Shown here piece by piece: positions 9,023 through 19,069 of a stretch of DNA of 64,000 bases (position 1 is its first letter; each line of letters opens with the position of its first letter). The position numbers and the translations under genes were made by a program. The stretch is from positions 5,492,501-5,556,500 of the forward strand of contig NZ_WHLY01000002.1 in assembly GCF_009296315.1 (NCBI RefSeq), in the 5' to 3' direction. This DNA comes from Salmonirosea aquatica (lineage in GTDB: Bacteria > Bacteroidota > Bacteroidia > Cytophagales > Spirosomataceae). The notes below the pieces were generated by a model. The model was not told the DNA's origin and searched no databases. It saw only the letters and a list, made by a program, of their open reading frames with translations.

Positions 9023-11412
9023 ATGTCAAGTTCTACAATTGCTTCCGGTGCACCGGGGATTCCGGCGCGATGGACATCCAGTGCCAAGTCGGGGGTAGGT
9101 ACGTCGATCAACGCGGCTTCCGAAGTGAGCTTTACCCTAAGCCACGGCATTGTCAACGAGGTGTATTTTCCCCGCGAGGACTCGGCCTGTATCCGTGACA
9201 TGGGACTGATTGTCACGGATGGAGAAAACTTTTTCTCCGAAGAAAAACGCCACGCTATCCACGATGTTGAAACCGTAGAAGACGGGGTGCCTGCTTATAT
9301 TTTAACCAATACCTGCCGCGAAGGTAACTACCGCATTACCAAGGACATCGTAACCGACCCGCTGCGTGATACGCTGGTGCAGCGCGTCAGGTTTGAGGTG
9401 TTGAAGGGGAAAAAGGAAGCATACAGCCTGTATGTGCTGTTGGCTCCGCATTTGGGTAATCGGGGCGGCGACAACAATGCCTGGCTGGGCGACTACAAGG
9501 GGGTACCTATGCTCTACGCCCAGCGCGACAATCTTTGTGTAGCCCTGGCCTGCTCGGAACCGTGGAAAAAACGGTCGGTGGGTTATGTTGGCAAGTCGGA
9601 CGGTTGGCGGGATTTGCACCGACATAAACAAATGACCTGGGAATACGAACGGGCTGATGAGGGCAATGTGGCGATGACAGCCGAAATCGACTTAACCCAC
9701 GCCAACCCGGATTGTGTGCTGGCTCTGGGTTTCGGACGAAACGATACCGAGGCAGGTCACCGGGCCTGGGCGAGTATTACCGATGGTTTTGAGGAAATTC
9801 AAAAAAGGTACGTCAAAGAATGGCACGATTGGCAGGAATCACTGATTTCTTTGAATTCTCCCAAAGAACGGGTAGGGGAGTTGTACCGGATCAGCGCCGC
9901 TGTACTGCGGATGCACGAATCCAAACGATTCCCAGGCGCCATGATTGCGAGTTTGTCCATCCCCTGGGGTTTCTCCAAAGGTGACGATGACATCGGCGGC
10001 TATCACCTGGTGTGGCCGCGCGACTTGGTGGAGTCATCGGGCGGGTTGCTCGCCCTGGGTGCCGATTTAACGGCTTCCCGGGTGCTGAAATATCTGTTGA
10101 TCACGCAAGAACACGACGGCCATTGGTCGCAGAATATGTGGCTGGAAGGCATCCCCTATTGGAAGGGTATTCAATTGGACCAGGTAGCCCTGCCCATTCT
10201 GCTGATCGAGCTGTGCCGTTGCCACAAGGCGCTCCCCGCCCAGGTAGCCCACCACTACTGGAAAATGGTGCGGAAAGCGGTGGCGTTTCTGGTACAGAAC
10301 GGCCCCGACACCCAGCAGGACCGCTGGGAGGAGGAAGCCGGCTGGACTCCCTTTACGCTGGCCACGGAAGTAGCTGCCCTGGTGGCGGCCGCTGAGTTTG
10401 CAGAAGAATATGGAGAAAAAGCGATGGCAGAGTACTGCCGACAGACCGCCGATGCCTGGAACGACCGCATTGAGGATTGGACGTACGTGACAGGTACCCC
10501 CTTGCCGAACAGGTAGGGGTAGAGGGGTACTACATCCGGATCAATCCCAGTGGGGTACCTACCTGCGATTTGAAGGGTCAGTTTCTAAAAATCAATAATT
10601 TACCTGACGATAAAGCCGAGGTGTTAGTCACTGAGCTGGTGTCGGTGGATGCCCTGGCGTTGGTGCGCTTCGGTTTGCGCGCAGCCGATGATCCCCGTAT
10701 TTTGAACACCATCAAGGTCATCGATGCCGTACTGAAGGTAGATACGCCCACGGGTCCCTGCTGGTACCGCTACAACCATGATGGCTACGGCGAGCATGAG
10801 GATGGCAGTCCGTTCGATGGGACAGGAATCGGGCGTGCCTGGCCTTTGCTGACTGGCGAACGGGCTCACTACGAAATTGCCGCCGGAAACCTGAAAGGAG
10901 CCCGAAAGCTGCTCGAAACCATGGAGTCGTTTGCCAACCACGGCCTGTTTCCCGAGCAGATCTGGGATGCCGACGACCTACCCGAGCGGGAGCTTTTCTT
11001 TGGAAAATTCTCCGGCTCGGCCATGCCGCTGGTGTGGGCCCATGCGGAGTATATCAAGCTTTGTTGCTCCATCAAGGAGAAGAAAGTATTTGATCTACCC
11101 CAACCGGTGTACGCCCGCTACGTCGAAAATAAACAGGAATCTGCTCAGGTGGCCTGGCGCTTCACTCAGCCAATTACAACGCTACCGGTGGGCAGGGGGC
11201 TGCGGATTGAAACCCGGGCCGCTGCGATGATCCATTGGACAGCGGACAACTGGGAAACCTCGAAAAAAATCAGCACGCGTGATACTGGTCTGGGGATATA
11301 CTTTGCCGATCTGCCGGTTCGGAAAAAGAAATCAGGGCGGATTGAATTTACGTTCTACTGGGAAGAAGCCGAATGTTGGGAAGGAAAGGATTTTACGGTT
11401 GAAATCGTGTAA
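9023..11412 (+). pseudogene. GH15 glucoamylase family protein, interrupted by a one-base frameshift
   Basis: Two adjacent frames together make one GH15 (glucan 1,4-alpha-glucosidase) protein of about 796 residues. The first part (9023-10516) has an N-terminal beta-sandwich, the WPRDLVES catalytic-domain motif and the general-acid Glu in RWEEEAGWTP. The second (frame to 11412) continues with QVGVEGYYIRINP and GRAWPLLTGERAHYE, which carries the catalytic base region. The frames meet at a C5 run (10497-10501). One extra C there restores WTYVTGTPLAEQVGVEG with no other change. This looks like a sequencing error, though a true mutation is possible. The first frame opens at TTG 8990, but ATG 9023 is the better start. 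The end lies 11 bases before coxB. Confidence 0.85.
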
Positions 11413-11423
11413 GGAGGGTACCC

Positions 11424-12374
11424 TATGCTAGCCATACTATCAGATACGCTTTTTTTGCCTACCGCCTCCGCGGATAGTGAAGCTATGCGGGAGTTGTTTG
11501 TCTATTTTCTGTGGGCGGCGGGGGGGTGCTATTTCTGGTGATAGGTTTGGTGGTCTTTTACTCCTTACGCTACCGCCGAAAAGCAGGCGAAACGGATGAA
11601 CCCCAGCAATTCCATACACACAGTGGATTGGAGATTGGCATATTGGCGGCCACAACGGGCGTAATGGGGATTTTCTTTTTCCTGACCATAACTACCATGC
11701 TGGCCGTCAACGATAACCCCGCGCCCGACCGGCCGCCCGACCTGGTCATCATCGGCCATCAGTGGTGGTGGGAGGCGCGCTATCCAAATTCGGGCGTGGT
11801 AACGGCCAACGAAATCCATATCCCCTCGGGAAAGCGGCTGCTGGTGGAAGTACGCTCGGCCGATGTGATTCACGACTGGTGGGTACCCGAACTGGGCCGC
11901 AAAATGGACATGATTCCCGGGACCGCCAACCATCTTTGGATGGAAGCCCGACATCCCGGTACCTTCCTGGGTACCTGCAGTGAATTTTGTGGTACCCAAC
12001 ACGCCTGGATGCGGATTCAGGTTATTGCGCAGGCGCCCGATGCTTTTGCCGCCTGGGAACGGGCCCAGTTGCAGAAGCCCACCGCTGTGAACGGAGCTGT
12101 GGCGGCGGCCGGAGAAACCCTCTTCCAGCAGAAAACCTGCGCCAACTGCCACGCAATTGCCGGAACAAAAGCGAACGCGCGCATCGGGCCCGATCTGACC
12201 CACCTGGGTAGCCGGAATACTTTGCTGACCGGAATGTTGGAAAATACCCCGGAAAACCTGACCCGCTGGCTCGATAATCCGCAACAGATAAAATCCGGCG
12301 CGCACATGCCGAATTTTATTTTTACCAAAGCGGAGGTAGAAGCTTTGGTTGAGTACCTGGAGCATTTGGATTGA
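11424..12374 (+). CDS. coxB: Cytochrome c oxidase subunit II with fused cytochrome c, N-terminus frameshifted
   Basis: This is the CuA-carrying electron-entry subunit of the terminal oxidase. Two transmembrane helices are followed by HQWWWEARYP, the CuA site (CSEFCGTQHAWM with an upstream His in VIHDWW), and a C-terminal cytochrome c domain with CANCH and a distal Met (HMPNF). The natural start is ATG 11424 (MLAILSDTLFLP), but that frame closes after 38 codons. It rejoins the main frame if one G is added to the G7 run at 11520-11526, giving WAAGGVLFLVIG. Without the correction only a start inside the first helix (GTG 11511) is available. Translation would begin 11 bases after the GH15 gene. 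Confidence 0.9.
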
Positions 12375-12421
12375 GAGGTACCGGATGGATTGAAAACAAG
12401 GGTGTCCGAAAAAGCAACTCT

Positions 12422-14104
12422 ATGGAAAAAGTCATCGTCCCAGAACCCCATGTACCTTTGCCCTCCGGCAAAACCGACCGGTCGCTGTTGCAATGGATGG
12501 CCTCGGTTGATCATAAGCAGCTGGGTATCATGTACCTGCTCACGGCTTTGCTGTTTTTTATTGCCGGCGGAATCGAAATCCTGCTGATTCGGATTCAGTT
12601 GATTACGCCCGACAATACTTTTCTGGGACCGGATTTGTACAATCAGCTATTCACGATGCACGGTACCACGATGATTTTTCTGGTACTGATGCCAACGCTG
12701 ATCGGATTGGGCGTATACCTGGTACCGCTGATGATTGGCGCCAACGAGATGGCATTTCCCCGTCTGAACGCATTCAGCCTGTGGATGACCCTGCTCGGGG
12801 GACTCATCCTCTATTTCAGTTTTCTGGATGGCGGCGGCGCGCCGGCGGCAGGCTGGTTTAGCTACGCGCCGCTGAGCAGCAGCCATTATTCGTCTACCAA
12901 GGGTGTGGATTACTACTGCATTGGCCTCATTCTGACGGGAATCGGCTCAGTAACCGCCGCGCTGAACTTGGTAGTTACGATCCTGACATTGCGTATTCCC
13001 GGTATGGATTTTCGCCGGTTGCCCGTTTTTGTATGGATGATGTTCATCACCGCGTTCCTGATTCTGGCCGCCTTCCCGGTCCTGAATGCCGGCCTGGTCA
13101 TGCTCCTGATCGACCGTCAGCTCAACGCCCATTTTTTCTCACCGGCTTCGGGCGGATCGGCTATCTTGTGGCAGCATTTGTTCTGGGCGTTCGGCCATCC
13201 CGAAGTCTACATTTTGGCCCTGCCGCCGTTTGGTATCATCTCCGAGGTCATTCCGGTGTTTTCCCGACAGCCCATATTCGGTTACCGGTTTCTGATCGGC
13301 TCGGGAATCGCCATTGCTTTGCTAGCCTTTGGTGTTTGGATGCACCACATGTTCGCGGTGGGGTTGGGAAATCCGATCAACGGGTTTTTTGCCGCTGGAA
13401 GTATGCTCATCGGTATTCCCACGGGTATCAAAGTTTTCAACTGGATTCTGACCATGCGCGGCGGTTCCATCCGGTTCACGACTGCCATGTTGTTTGCGGC
13501 TTCGTTTATCGTGGAGTTCACCATTGGTGGACTGAGTGGCATTTCGTTTGCGCTGGTACCGCTCGATTGGCAACTGACCGATACTTACTATGTAGTGGCC
13601 CACATCCATTATGTATTTTTGGGAGGTACCTTGTACGCAGTGTTCGCCGGTTTGTTTTACTGGTTTCCCAAAATTACCGGCCGCAAACTTTCCGAACGAT
13701 TGGGCCGGATTTTCTTCTGGCTGTTCTTTTTGGGTTTCAACCTCACGTTTATGCTCCAGCACGTGCTGGGGATTCTGGGTATGCCCCGGCGGGTGTACAC
13801 CTACCCCGATTTGCCCTACTTCGGCCTGTTGAACCTGCTTTCGACGGTAGGTGCTTTCCTGATGGCGGCGTCCATTGGCCTGTTCTTTTGGAATATCCTA
13901 ACCAGCCTCCGCAAGGGTGAACGTGCCGGTGACGACCCCTGGAACGCCTGGACGCTGGAATGGGCCAGTTCCTCGCCACCGGCGTTGAAAAATTTCGATA
14001 AGGTACCCCCGGTACGCAGCCTGCGCCCGTTGTGGGATTTGAAACATCCCGAAAATCCGGACTGGAAGAACGAAAAATCGAAACAAACCCGTAATGAAAA
14101 ATAA
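12422..14104 (+). CDS. coxA: Cytochrome c oxidase subunit I
   Basis: This is the catalytic haem-copper subunit. It has a TMHGTTMIF haem a ligand region, HPEVYILALPPFG with the CuB His and cross-linked Tyr, HHMFAVG with two more CuB His, and VAHIHYVFLGG with the haem ligands. About twelve hydrophobic helices are seen. The start is ATG 12422 (MEKVIVPEPH); the frame is open 51 bases further to a TTG. Length is about 560 residues, as usual. It follows coxB by 47 bases and overlaps coxC by 11 bases. Confidence 0.95.
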   Translation: MEKVIVPEPHVPLPSGKTDRSLLQWMASVDHKQLGIMYLLTALLFFIAGGIEILLIRIQLITPDNTFLGPDLYNQLFTMHGTTMIFLVLMPTLIGLGVYLVPLMIGANEMAFPRLNAFSLWMTLLGGLILYFSFLDGGGAPAAGWFSYAPLSSSHYSSTKGVDYYCIGLILTGIGSVTAALNLVVTILTLRIPGMDFRRLPVFVWMMFITAFLILAAFPVLNAGLVMLLIDRQLNAHFFSPASGGSAILWQHLFWAFGHPEVYILALPPFGIISEVIPVFSRQPIFGYRFLIGSGIAIALLAFGVWMHHMFAVGLGNPINGFFAAGSMLIGIPTGIKVFNWILTMRGGSIRFTTAMLFAASFIVEFTIGGLSGISFALVPLDWQLTDTYYVVAHIHYVFLGGTLYAVFAGLFYWFPKITGRKLSERLGRIFFWLFFLGFNLTFMLQHVLGILGMPRRVYTYPDLPYFGLLNLLSTVGAFLMAASIGLFFWNILTSLRKGERAGDDPWNAWTLEWASSSPPALKNFDKVPPVRSLRPLWDLKHPENPDWKNEKSKQTRNEK

Positions 14105-14741
14105 GCACCCAAATCCGCTCGGGGCCGACCGTGCCGACCGATTGGCCGTCGCTTCGCAACAGTACGTACCCATCCGGCGCGAACTGCCCGAACGCGCGCG
14201 GCGGCAGTATGAGCTATTGATAAAATTTTTCGTGGCGTCGGAATCGTTTTTCTTTATGGCCCTCATCATCTCTTACCTATACTACCGAGGGGTGAACCAG
14301 ATGATTGATATGACGGACCAGGTTCTCAACGCCCAATCTACCGGGATGTTCACCGCGTTGCTGGTTCTGAGCAGTGGTACCCTTTGGTGGGGCCGCCACC
14401 ACCTAGAAAGGCAGAAGCCTGTACGGCTGGCCTGGGGACTGGCCGCGACCATCGCCCTCGGCGCGGTGTTCCTGTACGGACAGGGCCTTGAATACGCCCA
14501 TTTGCTGCGGGAAAATGTCACGGTGGATCGTAATATTTTTGGCTCGGCTTTTTTTACCCTCACCGGATTCCATGCCCTGCACGTTTTCGTAGGATTGATT
14601 CTTTTATCGATCGTCTTGATTTTGACCCTATTGGGGGACTTTACGGGTCCGCGTTCGGCCGCCGTCGCCGCCACCGAATTGTACTGGCATTTTGTGGATG
14701 TGGTCTGGCTGATTGTTTTTACTGTGGTGTACCTTATTTAA
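14094..14741 (+). CDS. coxC: Cytochrome c oxidase subunit III
   Basis: A heme-copper oxidase subunit III of 215 residues with five hydrophobic helices. These include the conserved FFVASESFFFMALI, FFTLTGFHALHVFVG and ELYWHFVDVVWLIVF segments. The N-terminal 45 residues are polar, as in the shorter five-helix bacterial form. It starts inside the end of coxA (11-base overlap), which indicates translational coupling. Confidence 0.95.
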   Translation: MKNKHPNPLGADRADRLAVASQQYVPIRRELPERARRQYELLIKFFVASESFFFMALIISYLYYRGVNQMIDMTDQVLNAQSTGMFTALLVLSSGTLWWGRHHLERQKPVRLAWGLAATIALGAVFLYGQGLEYAHLLRENVTVDRNIFGSAFFTLTGFHALHVFVGLILLSIVLILTLLGDFTGPRSAAVAATELYWHFVDVVWLIVFTVVYLI

Positions 14742-14786
14742 TGACGACCGCGGGGCGGCTGGCGTCCCAGTGAAAGATGTTGCACG

Positions 14787-15614
14787 ATGAATACTGAACA
14801 ATTACTAACCGAAACCTGGGATTTCTCGCCCGGCCTGCTCCTGAGCATTGTGTCGATGGGGGCACTTTACGGGTATAGGATAAATTTCAGATTCACCCGC
14901 CAGAGCGTCTGGTTTTTGGCGGGACTGGCGCTGCTGCTGCTTACGCTGGCCTCGCCGCTGCATTTTTTGGGTGAAGGGTACCTGTTCAGTGCCCACATGG
15001 CGCAGCACATGCTGCTGTTGCTGGTCGTGCCGCCACTGTTGCTGGCCGGGATTCCAGCGGAGATTTTTGGAAAAAACTTTAAAGCAAAGTTTAAAATTCC
15101 TCCCGCCCTATGCTGGGTGTTGGGCGTGGCAATCATGTGGTTCTGGCATATTCCAACCATTTTCAATGCCACCATGCCGACCAATTCGGGAATTCCGATC
15201 TGTGGGATCGATGCCGGGCCGTTCGCGGGCTTGCTGCACGGAGCGCAAACCGGTACCCTGCTTGTGGCTGGTTTGTTTTTCTGTTGGCCGATCCTCTCGC
15301 CCCTCCCTTCGCACCGGCTACCCGATCTGAAGGGCATTGCCTACCTTTTCTTGGCTTGCATCGGCTGTTCGCTGTTGGGGCTGGGCATTACCTTTTCTTC
15401 TCATCAGCTATACAGTGCCTATGGTTCACCCATCGACCCGACAGGCGCGATGCATCTGGTACGCCAAACGTGGGGGATTACGCCCGCCGCCGACCAGCAA
15501 ATCGGGGGCCTGCTGATGTGGGTTCCTGGCTGCTTTATCTACGTTTCGGCGGCCTTGTTTTTGCTGGGGCGGTGGTTTGGAGAGGAAAATTACAAAATCG
15601 GGCTGAGTGATTGA
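14787..15614 (+). CDS. ctaG: Cytochrome c oxidase assembly factor CtaG (caa3 type)
   Basis: A polytopic membrane protein of 275 residues with the caa3_CtaG pattern: SPLHFLGEGYLFSAHMAQHMLLLLVVPPLL near 55-85, FWHIPTIFNATM near 120, and LHGAQTGTLLVAGLFFCWPIL. This family is needed to assemble haem-copper oxidases, probably in copper delivery. It lies between coxC and a subunit-IV-like gene. Its last four codons and stop form the left arm of a 22-bp hairpin. Confidence 0.9.
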   Translation: MNTEQLLTETWDFSPGLLLSIVSMGALYGYRINFRFTRQSVWFLAGLALLLLTLASPLHFLGEGYLFSAHMAQHMLLLLVVPPLLLAGIPAEIFGKNFKAKFKIPPALCWVLGVAIMWFWHIPTIFNATMPTNSGIPICGIDAGPFAGLLHGAQTGTLLVAGLFFCWPILSPLPSHRLPDLKGIAYLFLACIGCSLLGLGITFSSHQLYSAYGSPIDPTGAMHLVRQTWGITPAADQQIGGLLMWVPGCFIYVSAALFLLGRWFGEENYKIGLSD

Positions 15615-15657
15615 GCGAATACATAGAAAGAACACTATTCACTCAATCACTCAGCCC
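15600..15657 (+). terminator. 22-bp hairpin overlapping the ctaG stop codon
   Basis: Arms at 15600-15621 and 15636-15657 (beginning GGGCTGAGTGATTGAG) pair over 22 positions with one mismatch around a 14-base loop. The left arm includes the end of ctaG. No T-run follows. In an operon it could cause partial termination or protect the upstream mRNA. Confidence 0.5.
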
Positions 15658-15676
15658 CTCATTTAAAATCAATACG

Positions 15677-15874
15677 ATGGCAAATCAACAGCATCCATGG
15701 CTACCCGCCGAACCAAAGGAACTTCCCAAACCTACTTACTGGCCGTTTTTTCTAGCTTTGGGTGTCGTATTGATGCTGTGGGGCATTCCTACGACCTTAT
15801 ACATTTCCGCCCTCGGCGGCCTGATTTTCGTATTGGCCTTAGTCAGATGGATTAACCTACTTCGTCATGAGTGA
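15677..15874 (+). CDS. Small membrane protein, cytochrome c oxidase subunit IV-like
   Basis: A 65-residue protein starting at ATG 15677 (MANQQHPWLPAEP); the open frame to TTG 15611 runs through a hairpin and is not preferred. Two short hydrophobic helices (WPFFLALGVVLMLWG and LGGLIFVLALVRWI) match the small extra subunits encoded in bacterial cox operons. The similarity is structural rather than motif-based. It overlaps the Rieske gene by 8 bases. Confidence 0.65.
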   Translation: MANQQHPWLPAEPKELPKPTYWPFFLALGVVLMLWGIPTTLYISALGGLIFVLALVRWINLLRHE

Positions 15875-16388
15875 ACTGAAATCGCAAGTCCGACCCGAAA
15901 AGCGGCGTGCTTTCCTGACCAAACTGAGTCTCGGGCTAGGGGGCCTGGCCGCTGCGGCTGCCTCCGTTCCGGTCATTGCCGCACTGCTCAATCCCTGGCT
16001 TAGGGAAAAAAAACGCGTGTGGCGATCTGTGGGCAGGGTAGACGAATTCGAACGAGAGGGCGGTTTTAAGCTGGTAAAATACAAAGATGCCGCGCCTGAT
16101 CCCTGGGCGGGATCGACCGGAAACTCCGCCGCCTGGCTCCGCCGCGATTCCGATACGGAATTCACCGCTTTTTCTATCAACTGCACCCACTTAGGCTGTC
16201 CCGTTCGCTGGGTACCTTCGTCTGAGCTGTTCATGTGCCCCTGTCACGGCGGGGTATTTTATAAAGACGGTTCAGTCGCCACCGGACCTCCGCCCAAAAG
16301 CATGGTAAAGTACCCCGTGCGGGTCAGGAATGGACAGGTGGAGATCGAAACCACCGCCATTCCGGTCACGACCAGCGTGCGGGTATAA
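15867..16388 (+). CDS. Rieske 2Fe-2S protein of a bc-type complex
   Basis: The two cluster-binding loops CTHLGC and CPCHGG are both complete, about residues 112-132. The N-terminus carries a Tat-like signal anchor (EKRRAFLTKLSLGLGGLAAAAAS), placing the cluster domain outside the inner membrane. Its 173 residues are typical. This is the likely partner of the cytochrome b-c fusion at the start of the window, although the two are 14 kb apart. It ends the long + strand series. Confidence 0.92.
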   Translation: MSELKSQVRPEKRRAFLTKLSLGLGGLAAAAASVPVIAALLNPWLREKKRVWRSVGRVDEFEREGGFKLVKYKDAAPDPWAGSTGNSAAWLRRDSDTEFTAFSINCTHLGCPVRWVPSSELFMCPCHGGVFYKDGSVATGPPPKSMVKYPVRVRNGQVEIETTAIPVTTSVRV

Positions 16389-16405
16389 AAAAACGCAAAA
16401 GGTAC

Positions 16406-17403
16406 CTAGCGCAGCGCTACGGTCTTGTTGCCAGGTGTGAATTTCTCGGGTACCTTGTTTTTAATGGGGTCAATACTCATCAGGTAGGTGTAAATGGCGC
16501 CCAGGTCTTTTTCGGTCATGCCCGCATACATCATCCACGGCATGATGGTCTGCATCTCGCCGGGACCCACTTTTTGGGGCACATAGCTGCTGTCGGCGTA
16601 CGCCTTGAAACGCGCCACAAAGGCTTCTTTGGTCCAGGTACCTATCCCGGTTTCTTTGTCAGGCGTAATATTGGGTGTGTGGAGGGTACCCATAGGCAGG
16701 GCAAATTCCCTTCCACCGGAGAATTTTTTCTCCGCCACAATCTGCCCCCGCTCGGCGGGGGTATGGCATTCCACGCAGCCGGCCATTGTAACGACGTACT
16801 TGCCTGTGGCCAGTTCGTCGTTGGGGTCGGGCAGGGGAGGGGTTCGGCTTTCTGGGGAATGGTATTCAGGATGAAGTTGAAAGGAAAGTCCGGCTTGGAA
16901 GCCTCGGGCTGGAACTCGATGGGTTTGAGGGTACGCAGGTAGGCCACTACACTTTTGGCGTCCTCCTCGTTCATATTCCGGTAGTAAGGGTAAGGCATGA
17001 CGGGAAAGAACGCGTGACCGTCGCGGCTTACACCCGTAGTGATGGCGCGGTAAATTTCGCCGTCTGTCCAGTCACCAATGCCCGAGGGCGTAATGTTCTT
17101 GGAAGTGAACGATCCCGGGAAGCCCATCTGCTGATTGAACAATTCGCCACCTTTGCCTAGGGTACCTGGCACCAAAGGAGCCGAATACAACGTGTAATCG
17201 CGGGTACTGTGGCAATCCATGCACACAGCCACATGGTTGGCGATGTACTCGCCCCGGGCCACGCGGACCGGCGTGGGTTCAATGACCATATCCTGTGCTT
17301 CTCCTACATTGGGTAAGGCCAGAGAGACATACGCCAGGACACCGGCAACGGCAATAACGAGAACACCGACCAGAATGCCAATGATTTTTACTGTTTTTTT
17401 CAT
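16406..17403 (-). pseudogene. Diheme cytochrome c, interrupted by a one-base frameshift
   Basis: Two frames on the minus strand join into one protein: a signal anchor (MKKTVKIIGILVGVLVIAVA), a first haem site CMDCH and, after the break, a second site CVECH with Met ligands. The family is a membrane-anchored diheme c protein resembling the cytochrome subunit of alcohol/aldehyde dehydrogenases. The frames switch between 16828 and 16842, where G runs of four lie close together on the + strand. One additional base restores PLPDPNDELATGKYVVTMAG. The gene converges on the Rieske gene with 17 bases between them. A longer frame begins at 17439, but the signal peptide supports 17403. Confidence 0.8.
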
Positions 17404-17622
17404 AGTGGTTTGAAGGAATAGAGATGAGGGTTTTTGCAAAAAAACAAAACTAAAAAATTTTCATCATACAAAATTCCTGAATATTGCAGCTAGGGGTGAA
17501 CATATTCTTTGAGCCGGCCTATTTTTCGGAAAATCCAAGGGAGTGACGGGCTCCCAAGGGGGGAATTTTAACAAAAAATATAGTTCGCCACGTATTTACT
17601 CGTATACATTTAGAATTCACTT

Positions 17623-18864
17623 ATGCTCGACAATACCCGCGTCTGGTTGCAGGGCCGCTACTACAAAATCCTGAACAGCATTGCCTTTTATCCCGCCTTC
17701 ATTGGCGTGACGTTCCTGGTACTTTCCTACCTGGTAATCCTTTTTGACTTTTCGGAAGCGGGCAAGCACATTAAGTCGCAACTACCGCCCTACATATCGC
17801 TCAAAGATGCCTCTACAGCCCGCAGCATCATTTCAGCCATTGTTTCAGGTGTAATATCGCTGACCGTATTCAGCTTCTCGATGGTGATGATCGTCCTGAA
17901 TCAGGCTGCTTCTCAACTTAGCAACCGGGTACTCAATCGGCTGATCGGTAACCGATTCCAGCAGATCGTACTGGGGATTTATATAGGTACCATCGTTTTT
18001 GCGCTGTTCCTGCTTACCGCCATCCGCGACATCGATTCGGGAATTTACATTCCTGCCCTAAGTACCTACCTGCTGATACTTCTGACCATTTTCGATATTT
18101 TTCTCTTCATTTATTTTTTGCACTACATCACGCAGTCTGTCAAGTACGAGGTGATCATCAATCGCATCTATGAGGACACGAAAAACGTAATGGAGAGCGC
18201 CTGTGTGTTGCCCCAGCAGCCGACCGAGCCGATCGCCTTGAAGGGTAGCCACTATGTGTTGGCCAATTCATCCGGGATTTACGAAGGTTTTGACACCGAA
18301 TCGCTCGTCAAGCTGGCCGATGAGCACGATTGCCTGTTTTTTGCCCTTCACACGCCGGGTACCTTTGTATTACAGGGCCTTCCACTTTTGCAGGTGAGCA
18401 AGCCCATCGGGCCGGATGCCCAGCAGGAGGCCGCGCGGGCGGTGCGGCTGAACACCAGCGAATCGGTAGAAGAGAATTTCTTCTACGGCATGCGGCAGTT
18501 GTCCGAGATCGGCATGAAAGCCCTGAGCCCCGGTATCAACGACCCCGGCACGGCCATTATCGCCACACGGGCGCTGTTTCAATTGCTCGCCTTCCGGATC
18601 AGCCACTTTCCCGAGAATGTGGTCAGGAACCGGGCTCAGCAGGTTCGAATCCTGATTAAAGAACTGACTTTTGACGATATGTTTGCTCATACCGTACTAC
18701 CCGTCTGGGATTACGGAAAAGACGATCGCCTGGTCCAGCACGAAATGTTCCATTTGCTAACGCAGCTGCTGAGGATTTCCCCTTTACACTCCCTTATGGG
18801 TCGGCTACTACAGGAAGTGAATCAGAAAAGGCAGCAGCAGTTCCTTACGGTCTACAAGAACTGA
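17623..18864 (+). CDS. DUF2254 membrane protein
   Basis: A 413-residue protein matching DUF2254. Four N-terminal hydrophobic segments (about 20-40, 65-95, 115-135, 145-165) precede a cytoplasmic domain with the conserved SPGINDPGTA motif near 305. The function of this family is unknown. It stands alone. The 219-base upstream gap, shared with the divergent cytochrome c gene, must hold its promoter, but no clear element is visible. Confidence 0.85.
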   Translation: MLDNTRVWLQGRYYKILNSIAFYPAFIGVTFLVLSYLVILFDFSEAGKHIKSQLPPYISLKDASTARSIISAIVSGVISLTVFSFSMVMIVLNQAASQLSNRVLNRLIGNRFQQIVLGIYIGTIVFALFLLTAIRDIDSGIYIPALSTYLLILLTIFDIFLFIYFLHYITQSVKYEVIINRIYEDTKNVMESACVLPQQPTEPIALKGSHYVLANSSGIYEGFDTESLVKLADEHDCLFFALHTPGTFVLQGLPLLQVSKPIGPDAQQEAARAVRLNTSESVEENFFYGMRQLSEIGMKALSPGINDPGTAIIATRALFQLLAFRISHFPENVVRNRAQQVRILIKELTFDDMFAHTVLPVWDYGKDDRLVQHEMFHLLTQLLRISPLHSLMGRLLQEVNQKRQQQFLTVYKN

Positions 18865-19069
18865 TCGCCTGGCTTCTGCTGTACTTACCGTATGGGCAGG
18901 CCTAGGTTCTAAGGCAAGCCGGGGCATTGGAATTCCCTGGCGTCATCAGTATATCACCGGATTTTTGGGTTTTTAGAAGAATGGTACCCCTGAATTTCCA
19001 CTCGGGTTCGATGGATGGAGGTTTCTTCAGTTCCAACTCTAAATTTTCTCCCAAACAGCACTCATTTCC

